Below, piece after piece: positions 10,357-23,400 of a stretch of 64,000 nt of DNA. This stretch comes from Eledone cirrhosa. Taxonomy: Eukaryota > Mollusca > Cephalopoda > Octopoda > Eledonidae. Each line of letters starts with the position of its first letter. The stretch's first letter is position 1. The translations under genes were made by a program, and so were the position numbers. Below the pieces are notes generated by a model, which was not told the origin of the DNA, did not search any database, and worked only from the letters and a program-made list of their open reading frames with translations. The stretch covers positions 204,381,429-204,445,428 of the forward strand of contig OZ024740.1 in assembly GCA_964016885.1 (NCBI GenBank), in the 5' to 3' direction.

Positions 10357-13300
10357 CAGACGTGGCTGTGTTATTAAGGAGTTTGTTATAGCCCCAGATC
10401 GGCTGTGTTGTTAAGGAGTTCGTTATCGACACAGACGGTGCTGTGTTATTAAGGAGTTTATTATAGACCCAGACGTGGCTGTGTTATTAAGGGGTTTCTT
10501 ATAGACCCAGACGTGGCTGTGTTATTAAGGAGTTTATTATAGACCCAGACGTGGCGGTGTTGTAAAGGAGTTCGTTATAGACCCAGACGTGGCTGTGTTA
10601 TTAAGGAGTTTATTATAGACCCAGACGTGGCTGTGTTATTAAGGAGTTTGTTATAGACCCAGACGTGGCTGTGTTGTTAAGGAGTTTGTTATAGACCATG
10701 ACGTGGCTGTGTTGTTAAGGAGTTCGTTATAGACACAGAAGGGGCTGTGTTGTTAAGGAGTTCATTATAGACCCAGACGTGGCTGTGTTGTTAAGGAGTT
10801 TGTTATAGACCCAGACGTGGCTGTGTTATAGACCCAGACGTGGCTATGTTATTAAGAAGTTTCTTATAGACCCAGACGTGGCTGTGTTGTTAAGGAGTTT
10901 GTTATAGACTCAGACGTGGCTGTGTTATTAAGGAGTTTGTTATAGCCCCAGATCGGCTGTGTTGTTAAGGAGTTCGTTATAGACACAGACGGGGCTGTGT
11001 TATTAAGGAGTTTATTATAGACCCAGACGTGGCTGTGTTATTAATGGTTTCTCATAGACCCAGGCGTGGCTGTGTTATTAAGGAGTTTATTATAGACCCA
11101 GACGTGGCTGCGTTGTTAAGGAGTTCGTTATAGACCCAGAGGTGGCTGTGTTATTAAGGAGTTTATTATAGACCCAGACATGGCTGTGTTGTTAAGGAGT
11201 TTGTTATAGACCCAGACGTGGTTGTGTTGTTAAGGAGTTTGTTATAGACCCAGACGTGGCCGTGTTGTTAAGGCGTTTGTTATAGACACTGACGTGATTG
11301 TGTTGTTAAGGAGTTCGTTATCGACCCAGGCTTGGCTGTGTTATTAAGGAGTTTCTTATAGACCCAGAGGTGGCTGTGTTATTAAGGAGATTCTTATAGA
11401 CCCAGACGTGGCTGTGTTATTAAGGAGTTAGTTATAGACCCAGACGTGGCTGTGTTGTTAAGGAGTTCGTTATAGACGCAGACGTGGCTGTGTTGCTAAG
11501 GAGTTCATTATAGACTCAGACGTGGCTGTGTTATTAAGGAGTTTATTATAGACCCAGACGTGGCTGTGTTATTAACGGGTTTCTTATAGACCCAGACGTG
11601 GCTGTGTTATTAAGGAGTTTATGATACACCCAGACGTGACTGTGTTGTTAAGGAGTTCGTTATAGACACAGACGTGGCTGTGTTATTAAGGAGTTTGTTA
11701 TAGACCCAGACGTGGCTGTGTTGTTAAGGAGTTCGTTATAGACGCAGACGGGGCTGTGTTGTTAAGGAGTTTATTATAGACCCAGACGTGGCTGTGTTAT
11801 TAAGGGGTTTCTTATAGACCCAGACGTGGCTGTGTTATTAAGGAGTTTATTATAGACCCAGACGTTTCGGTGTTGTTAAGGAGTTCGTTATAGACCCAGA
11901 CGTGGCTGTGTTATTAAGGACTGTATTATAGACCCCAGACGTAGCTGTGTTGTTAAGGAGTTCGTTATAGACCCAGACGTGGCTGTGTTATTAAGGAGTT
12001 TATTATAGACCCAGACGTGGCTGTGTTATTATGGAGTTTGTTATAGACCCAGACGTGGCTGTGTTGTTAAGGAGTTCGTTATAGACGCAGACGGGGCTGT
12101 GTTATTAAGGAGTTTCTTATAGACCCAGACGTGGCTGTGTTATTAAGGAGTTTGTTATAGCCCCAGATCGGCTGTGTTGTTAAGGAGTTCGTTATAGACA
12201 CAGACGGGGCTGTGATATTAAGGTGTTTATTATAGACCCAGACGTGGCTGTGTTATTAAGGGGTTTCTTATAGACCCAGACGTGGCTGTGTTATTAAGGA
12301 GTTTATTATAGACCCAGACGTGGCGGTGTTGTTAAGGAGTTCGTTATAGACCCAGACGTGGCTGTGTTATTAAGGACTTTATTATAGACCCAGACGTAGC
12401 TGTGTTGTTAAGTAGTTCGATATAGACCCAGACGTGGCTGTGTTATTAAGAAGTTTATTTTACACCCAGACGTAACTGTGTTGTTAAGGAGTTCGTTATA
12501 GACCCAGACGTGGCTATGTTATTAAGGAGTTCGTTATAGACCCAGACGCGGCTGCGTTATTAAGGAGTTTATTATCGAACCAGACGTGGCTGTGTTGTTA
12601 AGGAGTTCGTTATAGACACAGACGGGGCTGTGTTATTAAGGAGTTTATTATAGACCCAGACGTGGCTGTGTTGTTAAGGAGTTCGTTATAGACACAGATG
12701 GGGCTGTATTATTAAGGAGTTTATTATACACCCAGACGTGACTGTGTTGTTAAGGAGTTTATTATAGACCCAGACTATGGCTGTGTTATTAAGGAGTTTA
12801 TTATAGACCCAGATGTGTCTGTGTTGTTAAGGTGTTCATTATAGACCCAAAACTGGCTGTGTTATTAAGGAGTTCGTTATAGACACAGATGGGGCTGTCT
12901 TGTTAAGGGGTTTATTATAGACCCAGACGTGGCTGTGTTATTAACGGGTTTCTTATAAACCCAGACGTGGCTGTGTTATTAAGGAGTTTATTATAGACCC
13001 AGACGTGGCGGTGTTATTAAGGAGTTCGTTATAGACCCAGACGTGGCTATGTTATTAAGGAGTTTATTATAGACCCAGACGTGGCTGTGTTATTAAGGAG
13101 TTTGTTATAGACCCAGACGTGGCTGTGTTGTTAAGGAGTTCGTTATAGACGCAGACGGGGCTGTGTTATTAAGGAGTTTCTTATAGACCCAGACGTAGCT
13201 GTGTTATTAAGGAGTTTGTTATAGCCCCAGATCGGCTGTGTTGTTAAGGAGTTCGTTATAGACACAGACGGGGCTGTGATATTAAGGTGTTTATTATAGA

Positions 13301-16300
13301 CCCAGACGTGGCTGTGTTATTAAGGGGTTTCTTATAGACCCAGACGTGGCTGTGTTATTAAGGAGTTTATTATAGACCCAGACGTGGCGGTGTTGTTAAG
13401 GAGTTCGTTATAGACCCAGACGTGGCTGTGTTATTAAGGACTTTATTATAGACCCAGACGTAGCTGTGTTGTTAAGGAGTTCGTTATAGACCCAGACGTG
13501 GCTGTGTTATTAAGAAGTTTATTATACACCCAGACGTAACTGTGTTGTTAAGGAGTTCGTTATAGACCCAGACGTGGCTATGTTATTAAGGAGTTCGTTA
13601 TAGACCCAGACGCGGCTGCGTTATTAAGGAGTTTATTATCGAACCAGACGTGGCTGTGTTGTTAAGGAGTTCGTTATAGACACAGACGGGGCTGTGTTAT
13701 TAAGGAGTTTATTATAGACCCAGACGTGGCTGTGTTGTTAAGGAGTTCGTTTTAGACACAGACGGGGCTGTGTTATTAAGGAGTTTATTATAGACCCAGA
13801 CGTGGCTGTGTTGTTAAGGAGTTCGTTATAGACACAGATGGGGCTGTACCCGCCGAGGTTAACTTTGCCTTTCATCCTTACGGGGTCGATAAAATGAAGT
13901 ACCAGTAATACACTGGGTAATTGCTGGCCTTGTGCCTAACGTAGAAACAATTATTAAGGAGTTTATTATACACCCAAACGTGACTGTGTTGTTAAGTAGT
14001 TTATTATAGACCCAGACTATGGCTGTGTTATAAACGAGTTTATTATAGACCCAGATGTCTCTGTGTTGTTAAGATGTTCATTATAGACCCAAAACTGGCT
14101 GTGTTATTAAGGAGTTCGTTATAGACACAGATGGGGCTGTGTTGTTAAGGAGTTCATTATAGACCCAGACGTGGCTGTGTTGTTAAGGAGTTTCTTATAG
14201 ACCCAGACGTGGCTGTGTTATTAAGGAGTTTGTTATAGCCCCAGATCGGCTGTGTTGTTAAGGAGTTCGTTATAGACACAGACGGGGCTGTGTTATTAAG
14301 GAGTTTATTATAGACCCAGACGTGGCTGTGTTATTAAGGGGTTTCTGATAGACCCAGACGTGGCTGTGTTATTAAGGAGTTTATTATAGACCCAGACGTT
14401 GCTGTGTTATTAAGGAGTTTATTATAGACCCAGACGTGGCGGTGTTGTTAAGGAGTTCGTTATAGACGCAGACGGGGCTGTGTTGTTAAGGAGTTTATTA
14501 TAGACCCAGACGTGGCTGTGTTATTAAGGACTTTATTATAGACCCAGACGTAGCTGTGTTGTTAAGGAGTTCGTTATAGACCCAGACGTGTCTGTGTTAT
14601 TAAGGACTTTATTATAGACCCAGACGTAGCTGTGTTGTTAAGGAGTTCGTTATAGACCCAGTCGTGGCTGTGTTATTAAGAAGTTTATTATACACCCAGA
14701 CGTAACTGTGTTGTTAAGGAGTTCGTTATAGACCCAGACGTGGCTATGTTATTAAGGAGTTCGTTATAGACCCAGACGCGGCTGCGTTATTAAGGAGTTT
14801 ATTATCGAACCAGACGTGGCTGTGTTGTTAAGGAGTTCGTTATAGACACAGACGGGGCTGTGTTATTAAGGAGTTTATTATAGACCCAGACGTGGCTGTG
14901 TTGTTAAGGAGTTCGTTATAGACACAGATGGGGCTGTATTATTAAGGAGATTATTATACACCCAGACGTGACTGTGTTGTTAAGGAGTTTATTATAGACC
15001 CAGACTATGGCTGTGTTATTAAGGAGTTTATTATAGACCCAGATGTGTCTGTGTTGTTAAGGTGTTCATTATAGACCCAAAACTGGCTGTGTTATTAAGG
15101 AGTTCGTTATAGACACAGATGGGGCTGTGTTGTTAAGGAGTTTATTATAGACCCAGACGTGGCTGTGTTATTAACGGGTTTCTTATAGACCCAGACGTGG
15201 CTGTGTTATTAAGGAGTTTATTATAGACCCAGACGTGGCGGTGTTGTTAAGGAGTTCGTTATAGACCCAGACGTGGCTGTGTTATTAAGGAGTTTATTAT
15301 AGACCCAGACGTGGCTGTGTTATTAAGGAGTTTGTTATAGACCCAGACGTGGCTGTGTTGTTAAGGAGTTCGTTATAGACGCAGACGGGGCTGTGTTATT
15401 AAGGAGTTTCTTATAGACCCAGACGTAGCTGTGTTATTAAGGAGTTTGTTATAGCCTCAGATCGGCTGTGTTGTTAAGGAGTTCGTTATAGACACAGACG
15501 GGGCTGTGATATTAAGGTGTTTATTATAGACCCAGACGTGGCTGTTATTAAGGGGTTTCTTATAGACCCAGACGTGGCTGTGTTATTAAGGAGTTTATTA
15601 TAGACCCAGACGTGGCGGTGTTGTTAAGGAGTTCGTTATAGACCCAGACGTGGCTGTGTTATTAAGGACTTTATTATAGACCCAGACGTAACTGTGTTGT
15701 TAAGGAGTTCGTTAAAGACCCAGACGTGGCTATGTTATTAAGGAGTTCGTTATAGACCCAGACGCGGCTGCGTTATTAAGGAGTTTATTATCGAACCAGA
15801 CGTGGCTGTGTTGTTAAGGAGTTCGTTATAGACACAGACGGGGCTGTGTTATTAAGGAGTCTATTATAGACCCAGACGTGGCTGTGTTGTTAAGGAGTTC
15901 GTTATAGACACAGACGGGGCTGTGTTATTAAGGAGTTTATTATAGACCCAGACGTGGCTGTGTTGTTAAGGAGTTCGTTATAGACACAGATGGGGCTGTA
16001 TTATTAAGGAGTTTATTATACACCCAGACGTGACTGTGTTGCTAAGGAGTTCGTTATAGACACAGACGTGGCTGTGTTATTAAGGAGTTTGTTATAGACC
16101 CAGACGTGGCTGTGTTGTTAAGGATTCGTTATAGACGCAAACGGGGCTGTGTTGTTAAGGAGTTTATTATAGACCCAGACGTGGCTGTGTTATTAAGGAG
16201 TTCGTTATAGACACAGACGGGGCTGTGTTATTAAGGAGTCTATTATAGACCCAGACGTGGCTGTGTTGTTAAGGAGTTCGTTATAGACACAGACGGGGCT

Positions 16301-19300
16301 GTGTTATTAAGGAGTTTATTATAGACCCAGACGTGGCTGTGTTATTAACGGGTTTCTTATAGACCCAGACGTGGCTGTGTTATTAAGGAGTTTATGATAC
16401 ACCCAGACGTGACTGTGTTGTTAAAGAGTTCGTTATAGACACAGACGTGGCTGTGTTATTAAGGAGTTTGTTATAGACCCAGACGTGGCTGTGTTGTTAA
16501 GGAGTTCGTTATAGACGCAGACGGGGCTGTGTTGTTAAGGAGTTTATTATAGACCCAGACGTGGCTGTGTTATTAAGGAGTTCGTTATAGACCCAGACGT
16601 GGCTGTGTTGTTAATGAGTTCGTTATAGACACAGACGGAGCTGTGATATCAAGGTGTTTATTATAGACCCAGACGTGGCTGTGTTATTAAGGGGTTTCTT
16701 ATAGAGCCAGACGTGGCTGTGTTATTAAGGAGTTTATTATAGACCCAAACGTTTCGGTGTTGTTAAGGAGTTCGTTATAGACCCAGACGTGGCTGTGTTA
16801 TTAAGGACTGTATTATAGACCCCAGACGTAGCTGTGTTGTTAAGGAGTTCGTTATAGACCCAGACGTGGCTGTGTTATTAAGGAGTTTGTTATAGACCCA
16901 GACGTGGCTGTGTTGTTAAGGAGTTCGTTATAGACGCAGACGGGGCTGTGTTATTAAGGAGTTTCTTATAGACCCAGACGTGGCTGTGTTATTAAGGAGT
17001 TTGTTATAGCCCCAGATCGGCTGTGTTGTTAAGGAGTTCGTTATAGACACAGACGGGGCTGTGATATTAAGGTGTTTATTATAGACCCAGACGTGGCTGT
17101 GTTATTAAGGGGTTTCTTATAGACCCAGACGTGGCTGTGTTATTAAGGAGTTTATTATAGACCCAGACGTGGCGGTGTTGTTAAGGAGTTCGTTATAGAC
17201 CCAGACGTGGCTGTGTTATTAAGGACTTTATTATAGACCCAGACGTAGCTGTGTTGTTAAGGAGTTCGATATAGACCCAGACGTGGCTGTGTTATTAAGA
17301 AGTTTATTATACACCCAGACGTAACTGTATTGTTAAGGAGTTCGTTATAGACCCAGACGTGGCTATGTTATTAAGGAGTTCGTTATAGACCCAGACGCGG
17401 CTGCGTTATTAAGGAGTTTATTATCGAACCAGACGTGGCTGTGTTGTTAAGGAGTTCGTTATAGACACAGACGGGGCTGTGTTATTAAGGAGTTTATTAT
17501 AGACCCAGACGTGGCTGTGTTGTTAAGGAGTTCGTTATAGACACAGATGGGGCTGTATTATTAAGGAGTTTATTATACACCCAGACGTGACTGTGTTGTT
17601 AAGGAGTTTATTATAGACCCAGACTATGGCTGTGTTATTAAGGAGTTTATTATAGACCCAGATGTGTCTGTGTTGTTAAGGTGTTCATTATAGACCCAAA
17701 ACTGGCTGTGTTATTAAGGAGTTCGTTATAGACACAGATGGGGCTGTGTTGTTAAGGGGTTTATTATAGACCCAGACGTGGCTGTGTTATTAACGGGTTT
17801 CTTATAAACCCAGACGTGGCTGTGTTATTAAGGAGTTTATTATAGACCCAGACGTGGCGGTGTTGTTAAGGAGTTCGTTATAGACCCAGACGTGGCTATG
17901 TTATTAAGGAGTTTATTATAGACCCAGACGTGGCTGTGTTATTAAGGAGTTTGTTATAGACCCAGACGTGGCTGTGTTGTTAAGGAGTTCGTTATAGACG
18001 CAGACGGGGCTGTGTTGTTAAGGAGTTTCTTATAGACCCAGACGTAGCTGTGTTATTAAGGAGTTTGTTATAGCCCCAGATCGGCTGTGTTGTTAAGGAG
18101 TTCGTTATAGACACAGACGGGGCTGTGATATTAAGGTGTTTATTATAGACCCAGACGTGGCTGTGTTATTAAGGAGTTCGTTATAGACACAGACGGGGCT
18201 GTGTTATTAAGGAGTCTATTATAGACCCAGACGTGGCTGTGTTGTTAAGGAGTTCGTTATAGACACAGACGGGGCTGTGTTATTAAGGAGTTTATTATAG
18301 ACCCAGACGTGGCTGTGTTATTAACGGGTTTCATATAGACCCAGACGTGGCTGTGTTATTAAGGAGTTTATGATACACCCAGACGTGACTGTGTTGTTAA
18401 GGAGTTCGTTATAGACACAGACGTGGCTGTGTTATTAAGGAGTTTGTTATAGACCCAGACGTGGCTGTGTTGTTAAGGATTTCGTTATAGACGCAGACGG
18501 GGCTGTGTTGTTAAGGAGTTTATTATAGACCCAGACGTGGCTGTGTTATTAAGGAGTTCGTTATAGACCCAGACGTGGCTGTGTTGTTAATGAGTTCGTT
18601 ATAGACACAGACGGGGCTGTGATATCAAGGTGTTTATTATAGACCCAGACGTGGCTGTGTTATTAAGGGGTTTCTTATAGAGCCAGACGTGGCTGTGTTA
18701 TTAAGGAGTTTATTATAGACCCAGACGTTTCGGTGTTGTTAAGGAGTTCGTTATAGACCCAGACGTGGCTGTGTTATTAAGGACTGTATTATAGACCCCA
18801 GACGTAGCTGTGTTGTTAAGGAGTTCGTTATAGACCCAGACGTGGCTGTGTTATTAAGGAGTTTGTTATAGACCCAGACGTGGCTGTGTTGTTAAGGAGT
18901 TCGTTATAGACGCAGACGGGGCTGTGTTATTAAGGAGTTTCTTATAGACCCAGACGTGGCTGTGTTATTAAGAAGTTTGTTATAGCCCCAGATCGGCTGT
19001 GTTGTTAAGGAGTTCGTTATAGACACAGACGGGGCTGTGATATTAAGGTGTTTATTATAGACCCAGACGTGGCTGTGTTATTAAGGGGTTTCTTATAGAC
19101 CCAGACGTGGCTGTGTTATTAAGTAGTTTATTATAGACCCAGACGTGGCGGTGTTGTTAAGTACTTCGTTATACACCCAGACGTGGCTGTGTTATTAAGG
19201 AGTTCGTTATAGACACAGATGGGGCTGTGTTGTTAAGGAGTTCATTATAGACCCAGACGTGGCTGTGTTGTTAAGGAGTTTCTTATAGACCCAGACGTGG

Positions 19301-20418
19301 CTGTGTTATAGACCCAGACGTGGCTATGTTATTAAGAAGTTTCTTATAGACCCAGACGTGGCTGTGTTGTTAAGGAGTTTGTTATAGACTCAGACGTGGC
19401 TGTGTTATTAAGGAGTTTGTTATAGCCCCAGATCGGCTGTGTTGTTAAGGAGTTCGTTATAGACACAGACGGGGCTGTGTTATTAAGGAGTTTATTATAG
19501 ACCCAGACGTGGCTGTGTTATTAAGGGGTTTCTGATAGACCCAGACATGGCTGTGTTATTAAGGAGTTTATTATAGACCCAGACGTTGCTGTGTTATTAA
19601 GGAGTTTATTATAGACCCAGACGTGGCGGTGTTGTTAAGGAGTTCGTTATAGACGCAGACGGGGCTGTGTTGTTAAGGAGTTTATTATAGACCCAGACGT
19701 GGCTGTGTTATTAAGGACTTTATTATAGACCCAGACGTAGCTGTGTTGTTAAGGAGTTCGTTATAGACCCAGACGTGTCTGTGTTATTAAGGACTTTATT
19801 ATAGACCCAGACGTAGCTGTGTTGTTAAGGAGTTCGTTATAGACCCAGACGTGGCTGTGTTATTAAGAAGTTTATTATACACCCAGACGTAACTGTGTTG
19901 TTAAGGAGTTCGTTATAGACCCAGACGTGGCTATGTTATTAAGGAGTTCGTTATAGACCCAGACGCGGCTGCGTTATTAAGGAGTTTATTATCGAACCAG
20001 ACGTGGCTGTGTTGTTAAGGAGTTCGTTATAGACACAGACGGGGCTGTGTTATTAAGGAGTTTATTATAGACCCAGACGTGGCTGTGTTGTTAAGGAGTT
20101 CGTTATAGACACAGATGGGGTTGTATTATTAAGGAGTTTATTATACACCCAGACGTGACTGTGTTGTTAAGGAGTTTATTATAGACCCAGACTATGGCTG
20201 TGTTATTAAGGAGTTTATTATAGACCCAGATGTGTGTCTGTGTTGTTAAGGTGTTCATTATAGACCCAAAACTGGCTGTGTTATTAAGGAGTTCGTTATA
20301 GACACAGATGGGGCTGTGTTGTTAAGGAGTTTATTATAGACCCAGACGTGGCTGTGTTATTAACGGGTTTCTTATAGACCCAGACGTGGCTGTGTTATTA
20401 AGAAGTTTATTATAGACC
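10357..20418. repeat. 10,062-bp satellite block, copy 1
   Basis: Rare variants recur at a constant +10,062 offset: TTATCGACACAGACGGTG at 10424 and 20486, and the SINE fragment at 13849 and 23911. Identity starts after the mismatch at 10356/20418. Differences seen between copies are one base near 16133, a G/T near 18480, AAGTAG/AAGGAG near 19123 and an extra GT near 20234. The copy is otherwise the same by eye. Confidence 0.9.
13849..13950 (+). mobile_element. Cephalopod-type SINE body fragment, copy 1
   Basis: Non-satellite sequence with CCGCCGAGGTTAACTTTGCC, TTTCATCCTTACGGGGTCGA and AAGTACCAGTAATACACTGG. These match the body I recall for an abundant octopus SINE. The tRNA-like head and the usual tail are absent. 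It sits between GGGGCTGTA and TTATTAAGG of one monomer, without an obvious target duplication. Confidence 0.7.
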
Positions 20419-23400
20419 CAGACGTGGCTGTGTTATTAAGGAGTTTGTTATAGCCCCAGATCGGCTGTGTTGTTAAGGAGTTCGTTATCGACACAGACGG
20501 TGCTGTGTTATTAAGGAGTTTATTATAGACCCAGACGTGGCTGTGTTATTAAGGGGTTTCTTATAGACCCAGACGTGGCTGTGTTATTAAGGAGTTTATT
20601 ATAGACCCAGACGTGGCGGTGTTGTAAAGGAGTTCGTTATAGACCCAGACGTGGCTGTGTTATTAAGGAGTTTATTATAGACCCAGACGTGGCTGTGTTA
20701 TTAAGGAGTTTGTTATAGACCCAGACGTGGCTGTGTTGTTAAGGAGTTTGTTATAGACCATGACGTGGCTGTGTTGTTAAGGAGTTCGTTATAGACACAG
20801 AAGGGGCTGTGTTGTTAAGGAGTTCATTATAGACCCAGACGTGGCTGTGTTGTTAAGGAGTTTGTTATAGACCCAGACGTGGCTGTGTTATAGACCCAGA
20901 CGTGGCTATGTTATTAAGAAGTTTCTTATAGACCCAGACGTGGCTGTGTTGTTAAGGAGTTTGTTATAGACTCAGACGTGGCTGTGTTATTAAGGAGTTT
21001 GTTATAGCCCCAGATCGGCTGTGTTGTTAAGGAGTTCGTTATAGACACAGACGGGGCTGTGTTATTAAGGAGTTTATTATAGACCCAGACGTGGCTGTGT
21101 TATTAATGGTTTCTCATAGACCCAGGCGTGGCTGTGTTATTAAGGAGTTTATTATAGACCCAGACGTGGCTGCGTTGTTAAGGAGTTCGTTATAGACCCA
21201 GAGGTGGCTGTGTTATTAAGGAGTTTATTATAGACCCAGACATGGCTGTGTTGTTAAGGAGTTTGTTATAGACCCAGACGTGGTTGTGTTGTTAAGGAGT
21301 TTGTTATAGACCCAGACGTGGCCGTGTTGTTAAGGCGTTTGTTATAGACACTGACGTGATTGTGTTGTTAAGGAGTTCGTTATCGACCCAGGCTTGGCTG
21401 TGTTATTAAGGAGTTTCTTATAGACCCAGAGGTGGCTGTGTTATTAAGGAGATTCTTATAGACCCAGACGTGGCTGTGTTATTAAGGAGTTAGTTATAGA
21501 CCCAGACGTGGCTGTGTTGTTAAGGAGTTCGTTATAGACGCAGACGTGGCTGTGTTGCTAAGGAGTTCATTATAGACTCAGACGTGGCTGTGTTATTAAG
21601 GAGTTTATTATAGACCCAGACGTGGCTGTGTTATTAACGGGTTTCTTATAGACCCAGACGTGGCTGTGTTATTAAGGAGTTTATGATACACCCAGACGTG
21701 ACTGTGTTGTTAAGGAGTTCGTTATAGACACAGACGTGGCTGTGTTATTAAGGAGTTTGTTATAGACCCAGACGTGGCTGTGTTGTTAAGGAGTTCGTTA
21801 TAGACGCAGACGGGGCTGTGTTGTTAAGGAGTTTATTATAGACCCAGACGTGGCTGTGTTATTAAGGGGTTTCTTATAGACCCAGACGTGGCTGTGTTAT
21901 TAAGGAGTTTATTATAGACCCAGACGTTTCGGTGTTGTTAAGGAGTTCGTTATAGACCCAGACGTGGCTGTGTTATTAAGGACTGTATTATAGACCCCAG
22001 ACGTAGCTGTGTTGTTAAGGAGTTCGTTATAGACCCAGACGTGGCTGTGTTATTAAGGAGTTTATTATAGACCCAGACGTGGCTGTGTTATTATGGAGTT
22101 TGTTATAGACCCAGACGTGGCTGTGTTGTTAAGGAGTTCGTTATAGACGCAGACGGGGCTGTGTTATTAAGGAGTTTCTTATAGACCCAGACGTGGCTGT
22201 GTTATTAAGGAGTTTGTTATAGCCCCAGATCGGCTGTGTTGTTAAGGAGTTCGTTATAGACACAGACGGGGCTGTGATATTAAGGTGTTTATTATAGACC
22301 CAGACGTGGCTGTGTTATTAAGGGGTTTCTTATAGACCCAGACGTGGCTGTGTTATTAAGGAGTTTATTATAGACCCAGACGTGGCGGTGTTGTTAAGGA
22401 GTTCGTTATAGACCCAGACGTGGCTGTGTTATTAAGGACTTTATTATAGACCCAGACGTAGCTGTGTTGTTAAGTAGTTCGATATAGACCCAGACGTGGC
22501 TGTGTTATTAAGAAGTTTATTTTACACCCAGACGTAACTGTGTTGTTAAGGAGTTCGTTATAGACCCAGACGTGGCTATGTTATTAAGGAGTTCGTTATA
22601 GACCCAGACGCGGCTGCGTTATTAAGGAGTTTATTATCGAACCAGACGTGGCTGTGTTGTTAAGGAGTTCGTTATAGACACAGACGGGGCTGTGTTATTA
22701 AGGAGTTTATTATAGACCCAGACGTGGCTGTGTTGTTAAGGAGTTCGTTATAGACACAGATGGGGCTGTATTATTAAGGAGTTTATTATACACCCAGACG
22801 TGACTGTGTTGTTAAGGAGTTTATTATAGACCCAGACTATGGCTGTGTTATTAAGGAGTTTATTATAGACCCAGATGTGTCTGTGTTGTTAAGGTGTTCA
22901 TTATAGACCCAAAACTGGCTGTGTTATTAAGGAGTTCGTTATAGACACAGATGGGGCTGTCTTGTTAAGGGGTTTATTATAGACCCAGACGTGGCTGTGT
23001 TATTAACGGGTTTCTTATAAACCCAGACGTGGCTGTGTTATTAAGGAGTTTATTATAGACCCAGACGTGGCGGTGTTGTTAAGGAGTTCGTTATAGACCC
23101 AGACGTGGCTATGTTATTAAGGAGTTTATTATAGACCCAGACGTGGCTGTGTTATTAAGGAGTTTGTTATAGACCCAGACGTGGCTGTGTTGTTAAGGAG
23201 TTCGTTATAGACGCAGACGGGGCTGTGTTATTAAGGAGTTTCTTATAGACCCAGACGTAGCTGTGTTATTAAGGAGTTTGTTATAGCCCCAGATCGGCTG
23301 TGTTGTTAAGGAGTTCGTTATAGACACAGACGGGGCTGTGATATTAAGGTGTTTATTATAGACCCAGACGTGGCTGTGTTATTAAGGGGTTTCTTATAGA

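Noticed and set aside
11880..11960. CENP-B-box-like sequence (TTCGTTATAG ... ACGGGG) in the satellite
   Set aside because: TTCG and CGGG are both present in dimer units, but the spacing between them is much longer than in the box. No centromere claim is made.
13849..13950. Two independent SINE insertions at 13849 and 23911
   Set aside because: Both have identical sequence and identical flanking monomers exactly 10,062 bp apart, so this is one insertion that was duplicated.
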